DNA of 64,000 bases, from assembly GCF_041296385.1 (NCBI RefSeq), contig NC_091018.1:3479501-3543500 (forward strand). The letters are read 5' to 3'. This DNA comes from Aphelocoma coerulescens. Its lineage: Eukaryota; Chordata; Aves; Passeriformes; Corvidae. Numbering within the stretch: position 1 is the first letter of the stretch; each line of letters begins with the position of its first letter. Below the pieces are notes generated by a model. The model was not told where the DNA came from and did not search any database. It saw only the letters and a program-made list of their open reading frames with translations. Both the position numbers and the translations under genes were made by a program. Below, one piece after another: positions 23,890-35,913 of the stretch.

Positions 23890-26387
23890 GTCTAATTACA
23901 GTCTAAAATAAATAGAAAATTCATTCAGACACCAGGATGTTAATGGTGAGTGATTGGCAGGAGTGATCCCCAAAGAAGTGCACGAAAGTTTCTCATTCAG
24001 TTGAAAGTGGAGTTCAGGGACTGAAGTGTCAAATGCAACCAGAACTAAAGGCTGTATGCATCACTAAGTGTATTTTTTCTGAGCTTTTGTGTTTTTTTTT
24101 TTTTTTTTTACTGTACTTAAATTACAAGTGAAATTCCAAATGCTTTTATTTCCATGGCTGTTTCATGTGTAGATCTTTCATCTCTGTGAACAATAAAGTG
24201 TTTCACAGGAGATGTCTGAGCAAGCAACTGATTTCTGTGACTTTCTGCTGTATTTTTTAAAGACTTATGCATGTTAGCATGTACAGAGAGTTCACTAAAC
24301 TGTTAAGGAAATCTAGTATGGCTGAAATATAGTGTAGAAGAGCCAGAAGGGGTTTTCTATGTGGCAGTGTAATGCTGGTGGCCGAAAAATGGGTGTGAAA
24401 GCCTGACAGGGACATTTGAGATTCGTGGCCAGTACTGGGCAGTGGACACTAGCCATGGCCACAGGCTGCTAATGCCACCAAATCATCAACCATCTGAATA
24501 ACCACTGTTGTAGTCAAGACCTGAAATTCAAGAACTTAGGTCCTCCTCTGTCCACGTGCACTGTTGCCTACAGATGCACAAAGGTTATTCCTTCTCCATT
24601 TAATTTGAAATCCAGTCTGTATTTTTTCCTCTGTGCCTCTGAGTCCTCTGTCAGCATGCAGCAAGGTAAAAGCGACTTTCTTTATAATATCTTTGTTCTG
24701 AACTTAGAAATGAAGATCAGATCAGACTTTTTTCCCTGTATACCTTTTTCTCGTGCTTTTGGAGGGATGAAGCAAAGGCCTTTCAAAGCAGATTGGCTTC
24801 ATTCCAGCACCAGACAATGCATTTGATTATGAGGCCCTAAGATCAAGGCAGTTTCTTGAAACCAGCCTCAACTTCAAATAATGCACGGCTGAGGTGTGCA
24901 GATGGGTTTGATCTGCATCTTGATGTATTTCCTATCTTATGTAGGGGCTTTTTTCCAGTGGAACATTAGAGGACGTTTTCTGAAGTTTGCTTTTCCAAGT
25001 TGACAATAGAATTAACACCCCCTTTTGTAGTTCCCACTAATCCCCTGTTTCTAGAACAATATTGCTGTTCCACAGGAATTAATAAATTTCTCAGTTTTAT
25101 AGAGAGACAGCAGGAATGGGCAGTGATGCTCAATTCCTAAAATCACAATTGTTGAAGTTGTTAGACCAGTGAAAAGCACCCTGAATTTTTTTTTTTTTTA
25201 GTAAGGGTCAAACTTTTTACATCTGTTGCCAATTCTCTCTCTTTTTTTTTTTTTTTTTCTTATGACTTGAGTGGGAGGTGGTGTGATACTTCAAACACCT
25301 GATTTCTGGAAGCACTCGATTAAGAATCTCAGCTCTTACATTTTTTACATAAAAGAGGCAATGAGAAAAGAAGTGTACTTATCTTGCTACTGCAGTTTAC
25401 CTTGCCATTGTGCTACCACAAATTTATATAGTATATCATATTTTGATTTTTGAATATCACTTCTTGCATATTTCCATTCTATTTTAGTGAATTGGAGGCA
25501 AGGAGATGAAATAGAAAATGCATCTGAATGAGAAAATGGTCAGAGAGACTGAGAGGTAAATCGGTGACACAAATTGTTATTTCCTCAAGCTGTTAGATAA
25601 GACAGAACCAAGAAAGCAGGCAACAAAAGCAGACCAAAATGGAAATCTGGGAGGTTATTGACATATGATCTAAATTAAAACACCTTGTGTTACTGAAAAC
25701 AGTTTTTCATTTTTTAAGCATTCAGTTTCTGCCACTTTCAAAAGTTAATAAGTTGTCTACGCTGTCCAAAAGAATTTAACCCTTCAGTGTCTGCCTATTA
25801 TTCCACATTCTTTTTTTAAACAGAGAAACATAGAATCAATTTTATGCTTTCAATATCTGTATTGCCTAATTCTGTTCTTTATGAGTCAAAATACTGTTTA
25901 TTACCCTTTTTTAAAAAACTTGGATAATTTTCCTGTGTAATGGTAGTAGCAAAAACTGAAAAATGTTAAAGCAATGGTGTCTGTTCAGGTATTGCAAATA
26001 AAGCCCTGTCCCACCTTCCATCCACAGCAGGCAGCCCCATTCTCTTGGGATTTAACACAATGACTCTCAGACTTCAGTGTCTCTGCTTTGGATACAATCT
26101 CTGCAGATTAATAAAACTCAATGAAATATTTACCTTAATTGCACTTCAGGCTCTTTCTTTTAATCATGTTTAATAGATCTAGCAGCAAGTGCTGCTTCCC
26201 ACTAGTGGTTTTCTCATTAGCACACTATTGGAAATAAAATTTGAAGATGAAGGTTGGCCACTAAAGCAGCAGAGGATTTAAGGTAATGTTTCCTGGGCTT
26301 TTACACAGGACATTCCCTTAACCCAGGTAATAAAAGCTGTATCAGAGAGTCCCTGAGGCTGGCACAGAGCTCTGCAAGCTGTACAGT

Positions 26388-26572
26388 CTCCTCTCCCTGC
26401 TCAGAGCAGGAGCAAACAGAGCATGTTCCTGGACACTGTCCAGCTGGATTTTGAATATCTTTAAGGAGCCTCCATGACCTCTTCGGGCAATTTGCTCCAC
26501 TTCTTGACCACTCTGGTCTTAAAGAAGTTACTTTTTTCTTATGTTTAAATAGAATTGTTTGTATTTCTTGTA
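26388..26572 (-). mobile_element. CR1 LINE fragment, antisense part of a split copy
   Basis: Plus-strand text such as GTCCAGCTGGATTTTGAATA, TTTAAGGAGCCTCCATGACC, CGGGCAATTTGCTCC, CTTGACCACTCTGGTC and AAAGAAGTTACTTTTTTCTT is the complement of the CR1 region around the end of the reverse-transcriptase frame. The element's 3' tail is missing on the left. Its 5' side, on the right at about 26572, faces a second CR1 piece in opposite orientation. The reading frame is broken and nothing functional remains. Confidence 0.85.
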
Positions 26573-26639
26573 CTGGAAGAGCTCTCATATGGGAGGTGCT
26601 TTAAGCACCTGATCACCTCAGCTGCAGCAGGCAGAGCAT
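26573..26639. other. Junction between head-to-head CR1 pieces, with palindrome
   Basis: About 67 bases not assignable to CR1 separate the two pieces. They include a perfect palindrome at 26594-26610 (AGGTGCTT, T, AAGCACCT). Confidence 0.6.
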
Positions 26640-26842
26640 TCCCAGCAGCTCAGGGAGGGCATCCTGCCCCTCTTGTCAGCCCTTTGAGGCACATGCACAT
26701 CTGGAGTGCTGTGTCCACTTCTGGGCTCCCCAGGACAAGGGACATGGAGGTCCTGGAGTGGAACCAGTGCAAGATGGTAAAGAAGATGAAGGGGCTGAAA
26801 CATCTCCCTTATGAGGAAAGGCTGAGGGAGCTGGGAGAGGAA
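26640..26842 (+). mobile_element. CR1 LINE fragment, sense part of a split copy
   Basis: Segments such as GGGCATCCTGCCCCTCTTGT, CATCTGGAGTGCTGTGTCCA, TTCTGGGCTCCCCAGGACAA, CATCTCCCTTATGAGGAAAG and GCTGAGGGAGCTGGGAGAGG match the distal reverse-transcriptase coding part of CR1, which lies upstream in the element of the region found antisense at 26388-26572. It stops abruptly at about 26842 and lacks any 3' end. The coding frame is decayed. It is probably the inverted 5' half of the same insertion. Confidence 0.88.
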
Positions 26843-29800
26843 ATTAGTACCCGGGTTTGATTCAGTTTTCTCCCAAGTGAAGTTGTAAACAAATGTGGGA
26901 TTTAAAGGAGGATTAAAATATTTGGATTTATTCCATTCTGCATGTTCAATATCAATAGTTTCATCCCAGAGAGAGTAATCTAAATACAGTAGAGAGATCA
27001 GGATTAGATCAGGATCGATATTCAGTTCAGGATAACAATAGCATCCACTTGGATTAACTGTTTGCATCCACTTTTCTATGGTATCATAGAAGTAGTGAAT
27101 TTTTTAACTTTCAGTGTCTGCAGAAGGAGTAAAAAACTCACCACTGTCATTGGGAGGTAAGAATGAACATCAGAGGATGATTATGTCTAATTCATATGTT
27201 TATGTGTATATGTAAGAGTATGCATATATGTATATATAAAATAGATTAGAAAAATGCATGAGGGGGTCTCTATCATTCTCCATCAACACTTACAGGTTTC
27301 TTTAAAGAAAATTTAGGACCCCTTTATTAACTGTCCATGTATGTATAAAGAAGAGGCTCTTAGCTGCACTAAATAATCTCCTGATATTATTCATAATGGT
27401 AAATTTTTTATCTTTAATGTCGATTTTGAAAATTAGCTTACTTATCAGCCAATATCTCTGGCTTCATCTGGTACCTTTAAAGCAAGAAAAGTCACCAAGG
27501 AATTTTGTAAAAGTTGTAGTAGTTCAGAAAGGTAAACTTCAGGCCAGATTCATCTCTTATTCTCAAGTCTTCCCAGCATTAAAATTGATGAAGAGAAGAT
27601 TTATCAGGATGAGGAGTATCCAACCATAACGTACAGAAATCCAGAGCTCCATGCATGCCCTCATTTGTCTTTGTCTTCAGTCATTCGTCATTTATGATCA
27701 TTCCAGCTTCATGCAGCAATGGTTCGAGTTCTGTTTAGAAGGAGCTCTCATTGTTACATTTGTAGAACCCCATGTGAAATCTCTGAAACTTAATGAGGCT
27801 CTGCAGTCTCAAATTCACACTTAAATTTATGCAGGCCAAACCATGCTATCATAAACTGCATTCATTCCTTATTTCAGTGAAAACATTTTTTTCCTAACCA
27901 GGAAAGCAAAATTTAGTCCTATTTATTTATTTATTTATTTATTCACCAGAGAACAAAGTACCTGAAAATAACTTGAATTGTCAGCTTCAATCTTGTAAAT
28001 TTTCATAGTACTTTATAAGAGGGTTAATCTGCTGATAAGAATCAATGCAGTTGATCATCTGATTAATTGGACTAAATTGTAATTAGGTGCTAATGAAGAT
28101 CATTTGTAAGCATATGGAATGTATGTAATTCTTAAGTTTGATTTCTAAAGCTTGACAGTTTTCTGTTGCAGTGATTTTTAGTTTTCTCTGCATTCTGTTT
28201 TGGGAGGTTTCAGTGCTGTATCTCCTGCTTGGAGAGAAGTACAGTAGAGAGAGTAGAAAGTATCTGGGTTGTTTTGTAAGGAGGTTAATGCAGAGTTGAG
28301 AACATCTAAAAGTGTGTTTAGAATTTGGTTTTCTCTCTGATGGATGAGGTGGACAGGAAATTATCTGGACCAAGGGTTATGACCATGCACCCTTCAGCTG
28401 CCAGCTGCTTCCTTGTTGTATCCCTTAGGAATTTGCACAGGGACTAGTTCTCCTTGACATGAAGATGTTGGATCACAATCCCCTCTCAGCAACTTTTTTG
28501 TTAATATCCCCTCAGAGGGAGAGGGAGGAGAAGGCAGGGTGCTCTCCAGGCTGTGCTGGTTGGGTTTGGTCAGTCTTAAGAGGAGAAACCAAAAAGAACA
28601 TCCATACCAGCATAATTTAGGTATTTTGCTCCTTTGTAACATCTGTTTTGAAATAGAGAGCAGAGCTTTGTGAGCAGAGAACTACAATAGTCTTTGGGCA
28701 ATTTGATGTCTGTTAGAAGCAAAAATAATAACCCATACTTAAAAATTGATAAAACCAAATCAAGCCTAAAGAGATAAAACACTCAAATCCCATTAGAAGT
28801 CAATGGGCTCTGATTTCACTCACACAAACAAGATTTCTTGTGCTTGAAATTAAAGGTAATTGACATATTTTTCTTGTTTGGCTTCAATTTAAAATAATGA
28901 TGCAGAGTTAATTCTCTGCTGTTGAATATCTGAGTCTTACACACACAAAAACCACAAAAAAATCTCATTTGCACCAAGATTGCCAGTTAATGATTTTGAT
29001 CAGAGAATTGCGTTGTGGTTTCATTAACTCCAACAAAAACTTTTGGTTCTTGTGCTTATGCCAATTATAATTTGTTTTGAGAAAGGCATGAGCTGCTCTA
29101 CCTCTTTTAAGGCCATTTGTCATTGGGAAAAACAAGCTATTGAGTAGCTCTGTTCAGCATAGGTACTGTTCAACCAAGAGTTAAGCATAGTTCTGTGCTT
29201 TCAATAACTTGAAATTGCTTGAAACTACACATAATTACAGAGGACTGAACCTTTCTTTAGTGTGGGTTAGCATCCTGCTCTGTCAATAAGGCAATGATAA
29301 TAATAATAACTTGAAAAAATAGCAAAGCCATTTCGATATCATGATAAATGTTTCAGATAAATTGCTGGCTTATGCACTGACCTTGGTGAGTGCCTTCATG
29401 GGAGTGTTGGATGATTATGTCCAACTTGTCAAACAAAACAACAGTTTATGATCTTAAAAAATTAAATTACCTCAGCATAATTTTAAAAAATGTTGGGGGT
29501 AAAAAAGACAATAAATGCAAGTAGCTGTTCAGGTCATGTCTTTATTAATAGCATGTCATTAAGCAAACTAAAAAGCGTGAACCGTGCCATATTTAGAGAT
29601 TAAGTGGGAGCAGAACCTCATTAGCTGCAACAGGAAATCTTAGTCAGATGATAGCAGGGCTGGGAGCACTTCACTGAGTACATCTGTAGAGTCCATCCTG
29701 ATTAAAGGGTCACACAGAAACAAGGCACCTCAAGCACTACAATATATTGGGCTGGCTCGGTTTTGCAGAGGTACTGGGGAGCTCCACCACTTCTCCAAAG

Positions 29801-32800
29801 AGCAGCCTCGAGCAGTTCCAGGGGTGAGAAGAAATAAAACATGGGCAAGGGCAGGCACAAGAGCATAGAAAAGCCTTGATTTTAGCATATTTGAATGGAT
29901 AATTTTAGCCTAATTTATTTTGAGATATATGTGCTGGCATCACTGCAACTGGACTAAATCTTTGGACTTAGACTTTGGTTAAAATAAGAATAATTTCTTG
30001 GCTTTGCATATCAGGTGTGTTTCTTTTGCTCATATCTAGATTTTAAGAGCAAGGAACAAGATTTTAAACACAACACACCACGAACTGGTGGGAATTTGTG
30101 CAATCTCTGCTGTAATTTGGGGGAAATAAATTACTGGTGACTCCGAGCTGTGTCTCCCTTGGTTAGTAAAATATCCAGGGATTATCCAAATCCCTCCCTT
30201 AGCAGGAGTAGATGATTAGGTTTTTGAACAACACCTATGATTAGCAGAGACTAAATCTATTTCTAGAAGTCTAAAGTTTGTCAATTGACCTCATGGAGTT
30301 CAAGCTCTCCATGAAAGCTGTTAGATTATCAGCCAATTTTTCTCCAGAAGGGAATCCAGTATGAGCCACCATTATCTCTTTAGAGTTCAGAAATACTGCA
30401 GTCTGTCTTACAGCTGAAATTTTTATACATTTAAATAGCTGATGAGTTTTATAATCAGTAAAGATGCCCCAATCCTCTAAAATTTAAACTTTTTTTTAAT
30501 AACTAAATTCACTGCATCTATATACTGTCCATAAAGATAAATAAAATGTAAATATTTCTCAGCTGAAATGCTGAACTGCTTCAGCTCTCTCCTGGTGCCA
30601 TATTTTACTTAAGCTGTCTCTGACTGCACATTGTCCTACCTATAAATAAAGTCATTAGGTTGTCCACAGAGCCTTGCAGACATGTCTATAATCAGCAGTG
30701 TTATAATCCGAGCACTTTCTGTATTGGGAGTTTGATCTATACAAACACGAATACAATAGTGGAGGGATTTTAAAAGTCAAATAAATGTCACTGGAGTGCA
30801 GTAGTAAATGTGTCCAAGGAACGTGCTACCTTAATTGAAAATTCAAATTACTGAGCGTTGCTCCTTTTCAATAAAACATTCAGTGCTGTTGAATGAAAAA
30901 TCAATAGCTGCTTTATAGTGCATTTTTCTTAAGCAGTAGGCAAGAACTCAATTCCCTTTCAAAGGATTTTTATTCTTCTATCTTTAGTATTTACTTCTCT
31001 CCCTCTTTTTCTCTCTCTCCACAGCAGAACAGTCTTCAGATTCTTTTGTAAGCCAAAATAGTCTTCACTGGCAAAATAAAGCCAGAACATGTGGTATTCA
31101 AATTTGGTAGCTATTGTTGTAGTTAAAGTCATTATAAAGTCAGATGCTTGGATACCTCTCTTTTTCCTGAGTGAACACTTAGTTTAGACTGGGCCTACTG
31201 AGGTTTCAGGAAATACTCTAGTTCAGATTGGGATAGGATAGAATTTAATTTTAAGGCAGGAGCTTTGACATCCTTGAAGGATAGTTTGTGATTTCTCCTT
31301 GATATTCCGAGAAAAAAAAAAAAAAAAGATAGAACAAATACATAAAAAGCTCAACTGGAAATGGTAAAAATGTGCTGGAGATTTGTAAGGAACATGAAAG
31401 AAAATTGTAAATGCCTGTGAAAGCAGAGATCTTTGTGGAATGTGAAGTTCCCAGAGAAGATTCTCCATGATGCTCGATAGAGGTTGGGAGTACTCCCGTT
31501 GCTTTTGATGTTTGACCTGTGCAGTTGGCAGTCTTCCATCTGGGCAGGCTCTATGTGAAAGGCCCAGTTCCTTGTGTCACTTTCTGTTTGCACTGGTTTC
31601 TTTGGGAGGGAGCACAGAAACTGTGTTTGTGTTCTGCTGTTGGTGCCTGCCACTTTCTCCCCTCTTTTCCTGTACACCTGGGCGTCAGTGAGGCTTTCCA
31701 GCAATTCAGCCTGCAGCTTTGTGCCTCTCTGAGAGGAAGCACCACAATTTCTGTGAGTCCTGCCCTAGCTGTCCCAGCAAACACTCTCATTTCCAGTGTG
31801 GAAACTGCTGCAATAATCTGCACCACAGTGATGAGAAACATCTTCAAATTTGCTGTACAACTTGTGGCAAGAAAAGCCCTTGTGTTACAGACTGCTGTGC
31901 ACAGAGGCTGTGGGGAGTTTGGAGTCAAAATTATATTAATCTTTGAGAATAAGTATGTAGGAGGTCATTAAATTCCAGCATATAAATCACAAATATTGAT
32001 TGCAGCTGCTTCTTGAATGCATAGTGTCACTACATATGCCATAGCCTGGAGTTGTGAATTTATTGCACATTCCCACAGCTTTTTGAACTAATTCTAAGTA
32101 TCCGTTGTTTTCCAAGAGAGGAGAGAGCAGTGACAGTAAGTGTTACTTGGAGCATAAGCTCCCAGCAAAATGTGCCTTGCTAAAAGACCAGGAGTGAGCT
32201 TTTATTTAAGTTTGCAGATCCAAATAATTCCTTGGAACATAGATGAAAATTGTGTGTGCCGACATAGACTCGTTCATTTAAATGGAACTTGTCCTTTCAT
32301 AGCGTTGCACTGATGTGACTTAGCAACAAGGATCATTAGTCTCTGAGCTAAAAATGAGAACAGGAAAAGAGCCAGTTCAAATATGCATTACAGCAGGAAA
32401 ACCACTGCTGCTGCGTGTGCTGGAAGTATTACTGCCTTTCCCTGAGATAAAGATTGCTTCTTCAGCTCAGCCTTGTTGCTGTCCCCAGTGCTATAAGCAG
32501 CTGCTTGTTTTTTTCCTTTCCTTTCCTATTTGTTTTGTTTTATATTATACAGCTTTTCAAATTAACAGGTGCTTGTGGAGAAGCATGAACAGGCTCAGAG
32601 ACCTAAAAATTTCAAAATGCTGTAGAGACCGGGTGTGTGGGCTGTTGCTGAAAGTCTCCCATGTGTAGCAAATCATGAAGAACTTATGGCTGGTCACCCA
32701 GAGGCAGAATCTAATCTGTATTTGTGGTAACAGATGTAAATTCTGGAAGCTTTTTCAGTATCTTATACAGTTTGTTTTCAACCAGTTAAAAATGAGAGCT

Positions 32801-33248
32801 TGATTTTTGACTCATCAGTGAAGTCAAAGAGTGATGAAAGAATCTCGTCTTATTTTGTTCACTGCATAAAGTCAGTGTCCTTAAGTGACTTCTGACTTTT
32901 TCGGTCAACATATGATGGTTTTCTGTCTGTGCTGAGCATATCCATGAGTGGCAAATAGCTTTCAGAGCAAGTTTGCTCTGCCTCTCCCTCCTCACCTCCC
33001 TGGCCTTTACACCAGAGATTGCTTCCAGCATGGGGTGTACTGCCCAGGTGTATCCTGGTGGAGTACGTGGCTCTTGGGACACCTCTGTGTCCTGATCCCT
33101 TCCTGGTTCACCACTCAGAATCAGATAATCAGAACAAGTTCCTGTCACTGGCCTTCCTGCAGCCTTGCTTGCTGTGCTCATCCTCTGACCATCCTGCTTT
33201 AGTGTTTAAAGCAAAGACAGGCACCAGCTGCACCCTCCTGCAGTTCTG
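26843..33248. other. Unique sequence, no gene established
   Basis: AT-rich unique sequence with a (TATT)6 microsatellite at 27920-27943 and an A16 run at 31312-31327. Several blocks (29480-29660, 30690-30920) are complex, rich in TAATTA-like motifs and free of repeats, the look of conserved non-coding DNA, although that cannot be tested here. At 31519-31971 three overlapping frames (150 aa plus, 125 aa minus, 75 aa plus) are open, with no recognised product. Confidence 0.55.
27920..27943. repeat. (TATT)6 microsatellite
   Basis: Six uninterrupted TATT units in unique AT-rich sequence. It is likely length-polymorphic. Confidence 0.9.
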
Positions 33249-33701
33249 GTCCACTGTTGGAAGCCACGCGGGACGAGGAGCCTGGATCCCCGGCGGGGGG
33301 AGCAAGAAAGAGAATCCAAAACCAATATGGTTGATAAATGAACTCCGTTTATTAGCAGTCCAAAGGCACTTATATAGTATACCAGCTTGTTAGCTCCTAA
33401 GTGGCTTAAAGCTTATCAAGACACATTTCTATTTCTACATAATTGGACCTACATTGGCAGTTTTCCACAGTCTTGTTATGATCAAAAGAATTTCGTGCTC
33501 ACCTCCCTCGTATCACGCCCGGATAGCACAGCTGCAAGTTCTTCACTCCCTGTTCTTTCTCAGGCCAAAACTGTTTAGTTTCACACAGGGACTTTCCCAT
33601 GGAAAATGTCTCTCACACCCACAGGCCCAAAAAACCTCCAGCCCTTATTGCTTGCACAGTTTTTTTATTGATCCAAATAATTCTATTCCCCAATAGTCCA
33701 C
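33249..33701. repeat. 6-bp target-site duplication (GTCCAC) around a solo LTR
   Basis: GTCCAC occurs at 33249-33254 and again at 33696-33701, exactly flanking the LTR at 33255-33695. A 6-bp duplication is typical of class II (beta/alpha-like, ERVK) retroviral integration in birds. Confidence 0.85.
33255..33695 (-). mobile_element. Solo LTR of an alpharetrovirus/ERVK-like element, 441 bp
   Basis: On the minus strand the LTR starts TATTGG and ends CCAACA, an inverted pair apart from TA in place of the canonical TG. A TATA box (TATATAAG, plus coordinates 33369-33376) is followed only about 15 bases later by AATAAA (33348-33353), so the polyadenylation signal lies at the U3/R border and R must be short. 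This is the same order and spacing as in avian sarcoma-leukosis-type LTRs. A GC-rich U5 (CCGCCGGGGATCC) finishes the element. A matching 6-bp duplication lies on both sides and no internal retroviral sequence adjoins, so it is a solo LTR left by LTR-LTR recombination. Confidence 0.9.
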
Positions 33702-35913
33702 CACCACCCAGTTTGGGGACCTCTGGCTCCAGCAGAGTCCCTCTGCTTGGTGGGTGGGAAGAGGAATGTGGAATGGGCAGAGGGAAGAGGAAGGGAAATT
33801 CTGAACAGTTGTTCTTTCTGTTACAGGGATCTGTGGCTGCAGCACCATCTGAGAGCTGCTGTCCCAGCCTCCCACGGGGCAGGCACAGCATCTCTCTCCT
33901 GTAACGTAGAGTTTGTTTAACATCTTTTAGGAAAATATCCAAGCTCTTAATTCTGTCCTGAATCAATGTGAAAAAGAGTTATTTGTAAAAGCAGCATGTG
34001 AATGGAAGAGTTTCTAGTTGACACAGGCTCCCACCATTGAATGATCTGGATGCTTATTTTTCTGATCTGAATTTTTTTTTTTCAGTTTTATTTTTTTCCC
34101 CAGGAAAATCTATTTTCTTTCACAGGAAAGAAATAATAATAAAAAAAAATAGAACATAGAAAGCAATCTACCATCAATTGCAATGGGCCAGGAGAGATAA
34201 GCAACTGAAAAAAAAAAACCCATGACAAAAGGAAGAAATGCACAATAAGTGATTGATAACAGTGAGGTAAGGTAACAGTGAAAGATGGGTAAAATCCCAG
34301 TTTGATTCTGAGCGGGTCTTGTTAACAAAACAATTCATAGAAGATGATGTGTGGAGGGCTGTGGGATTATAGCTCATCTTTGAACTTGGCTTAACCTTGA
34401 AGAATTTAATTTAAGTCAGTGGCTTTGTAAATAAGTTTAGTCAAAGTACCTTTAGTGTTTTTCAAATGTAAGTCAGAGACATATTGCTGCAAAATAGTAA
34501 GAGATGCAAAAATAGTGGTAATGCCAACTCTTCCTATTGAAAGATGTGTAAATTCTGAGAAGTAGTAAAAGAATGTAAAATTAAGCTTAAATTTAACATT
34601 CCACTGATTTTACTTTTAAGACGAGAAAAAAAATGTTGTTTCCCTACATTTATTCTAACTCCCTAAAACTTATATTTATTTATTTTTACTTTACTGAGCT
34701 ATAGGCTTTCATTCTTTGTGATGCCTGCATCAAACAGGATAACTGAGAAGTGTTAAAAAAAATCAAATTGCTCAGAACATGTTTCCCCAGAGTGACATAA
34801 ATCCTGGCATTTGAATGTTGTATTCTGTTACCTTACCCTAAGCAGGAAAATGAATGGCTCCTGCTAATACATAATCTTATTCCTGAGCAATGCTGAACAG
34901 CTTCCTCAAAATTAATTTCAGACAAGACAAATGATGTGGAGGAGCCAAGCCAATCCCCCCATGACCTCCCCTGGAGGCTTTTCCAAACTGCCACTGCTCC
35001 TGCTTGTAAAGCAAGTCATGGGAGCTGTCAGGGAGAGAGCCAAGCAGCCGGGGCAGGGAGCCAGATCCCGAGGCTGGAGGCGCTCCAGATTCTGCTGTCT
35101 CTGTCAGATGTTTGCTGATCGTCTTCCATGTGTGGGGATGAGGCTTCGGGAAAGAATTCCTGCCATAGCAAAGATCCCCAAATATGGTGGTTTAGATATC
35201 GCCTTGCATCAGATGCCTTTCAAATCTCTTGTTCTTGTGAAGTGCTCCCAGAGCTGACTGAGGCTGAGGGACAAAGAGCCCCATGGTGAGAATTTCCCTG
35301 CATGGATTCTGTGGGAGGTGTAAACTCAGAAACTCAGATGTGGCTGAACTGGTTGTTTATATTGTGGTACTTTCTAAGTCTTATGGAACAGCTTCATGTC
35401 TCTTTACATTCTAATTTTCTATTCTGTAAGTAATGTGGATAGAAAGGGAGTCTGAGTGGTTTTGTGTCCATGTGATAACCATTGCAGAGGTTCTTTCTCC
35501 CCATTCCTATGAATCCCACAATGCGAGCAACAGAGAAAAAGGAACAATACTTAATAAACTTTGTACATTGCAGGGGAAGGAATTAATCTATAACACTAAA
35601 ATGTTTCTTCTTTCTGTTAAACAATTACTTTTTTCCCATTCAAGCATATGGGGCAATATAGCTGATTTTAGAGCCTATCCATGGCTTTGTTCTGCCCGAT
35701 TTCAACATAACCAGAACAAAATGTGCTAAACTGCATTAAGCATTAACATCAGAGGGTGGCCCAGCAGACCACATGCAGCTTTTAATTAGACACATGCAAT
35801 TCTGTGCGAGCTGGTTGGCTTGCACAGAGTTAAAGGAGAGCAGAGTTTGACCTTCCGACTGCAGAGTGCTAAATGCTGTGGCACTCAAGGCGTTGTAGTA
35901 CAAACCACACTGC
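33702..35913. other. Unique sequence, no gene recognised
   Basis: The GC-richer patch at 34930-35260 has a 108-aa open frame on the plus strand (34931-35257) with no recognisable domain. The rest is AT-rich with short A and T runs. No exon, RNA gene or repeat could be supported. Confidence 0.55.

Larger units (their letters stand above)
20622..26386. other. Unique AT-rich sequence with hairpins and A/T runs
   Basis: No gene or mobile element was recognised. The stretch holds several perfect inverted repeats (separate entries) and a cluster of homopolymers: A15 at 23148-23162, T18 at 24092-24109, T14 at 25186-25199 and T17 at 25242-25258. Open frames do not exceed 101 aa (22916-23221, plus) and have no known domain. 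Confidence 0.6.

Noticed and set aside
24340..24560. Moderately GC-rich segment with a CCTGACA-like string as another LTR end
   Set aside because: It has no TATA/AATAAA order, no matching start and no duplication.
26618..27067. 149-aa minus-strand frame as a gene
   Set aside because: Its second half is antisense to a CR1 fragment, and the rest matches nothing I know.
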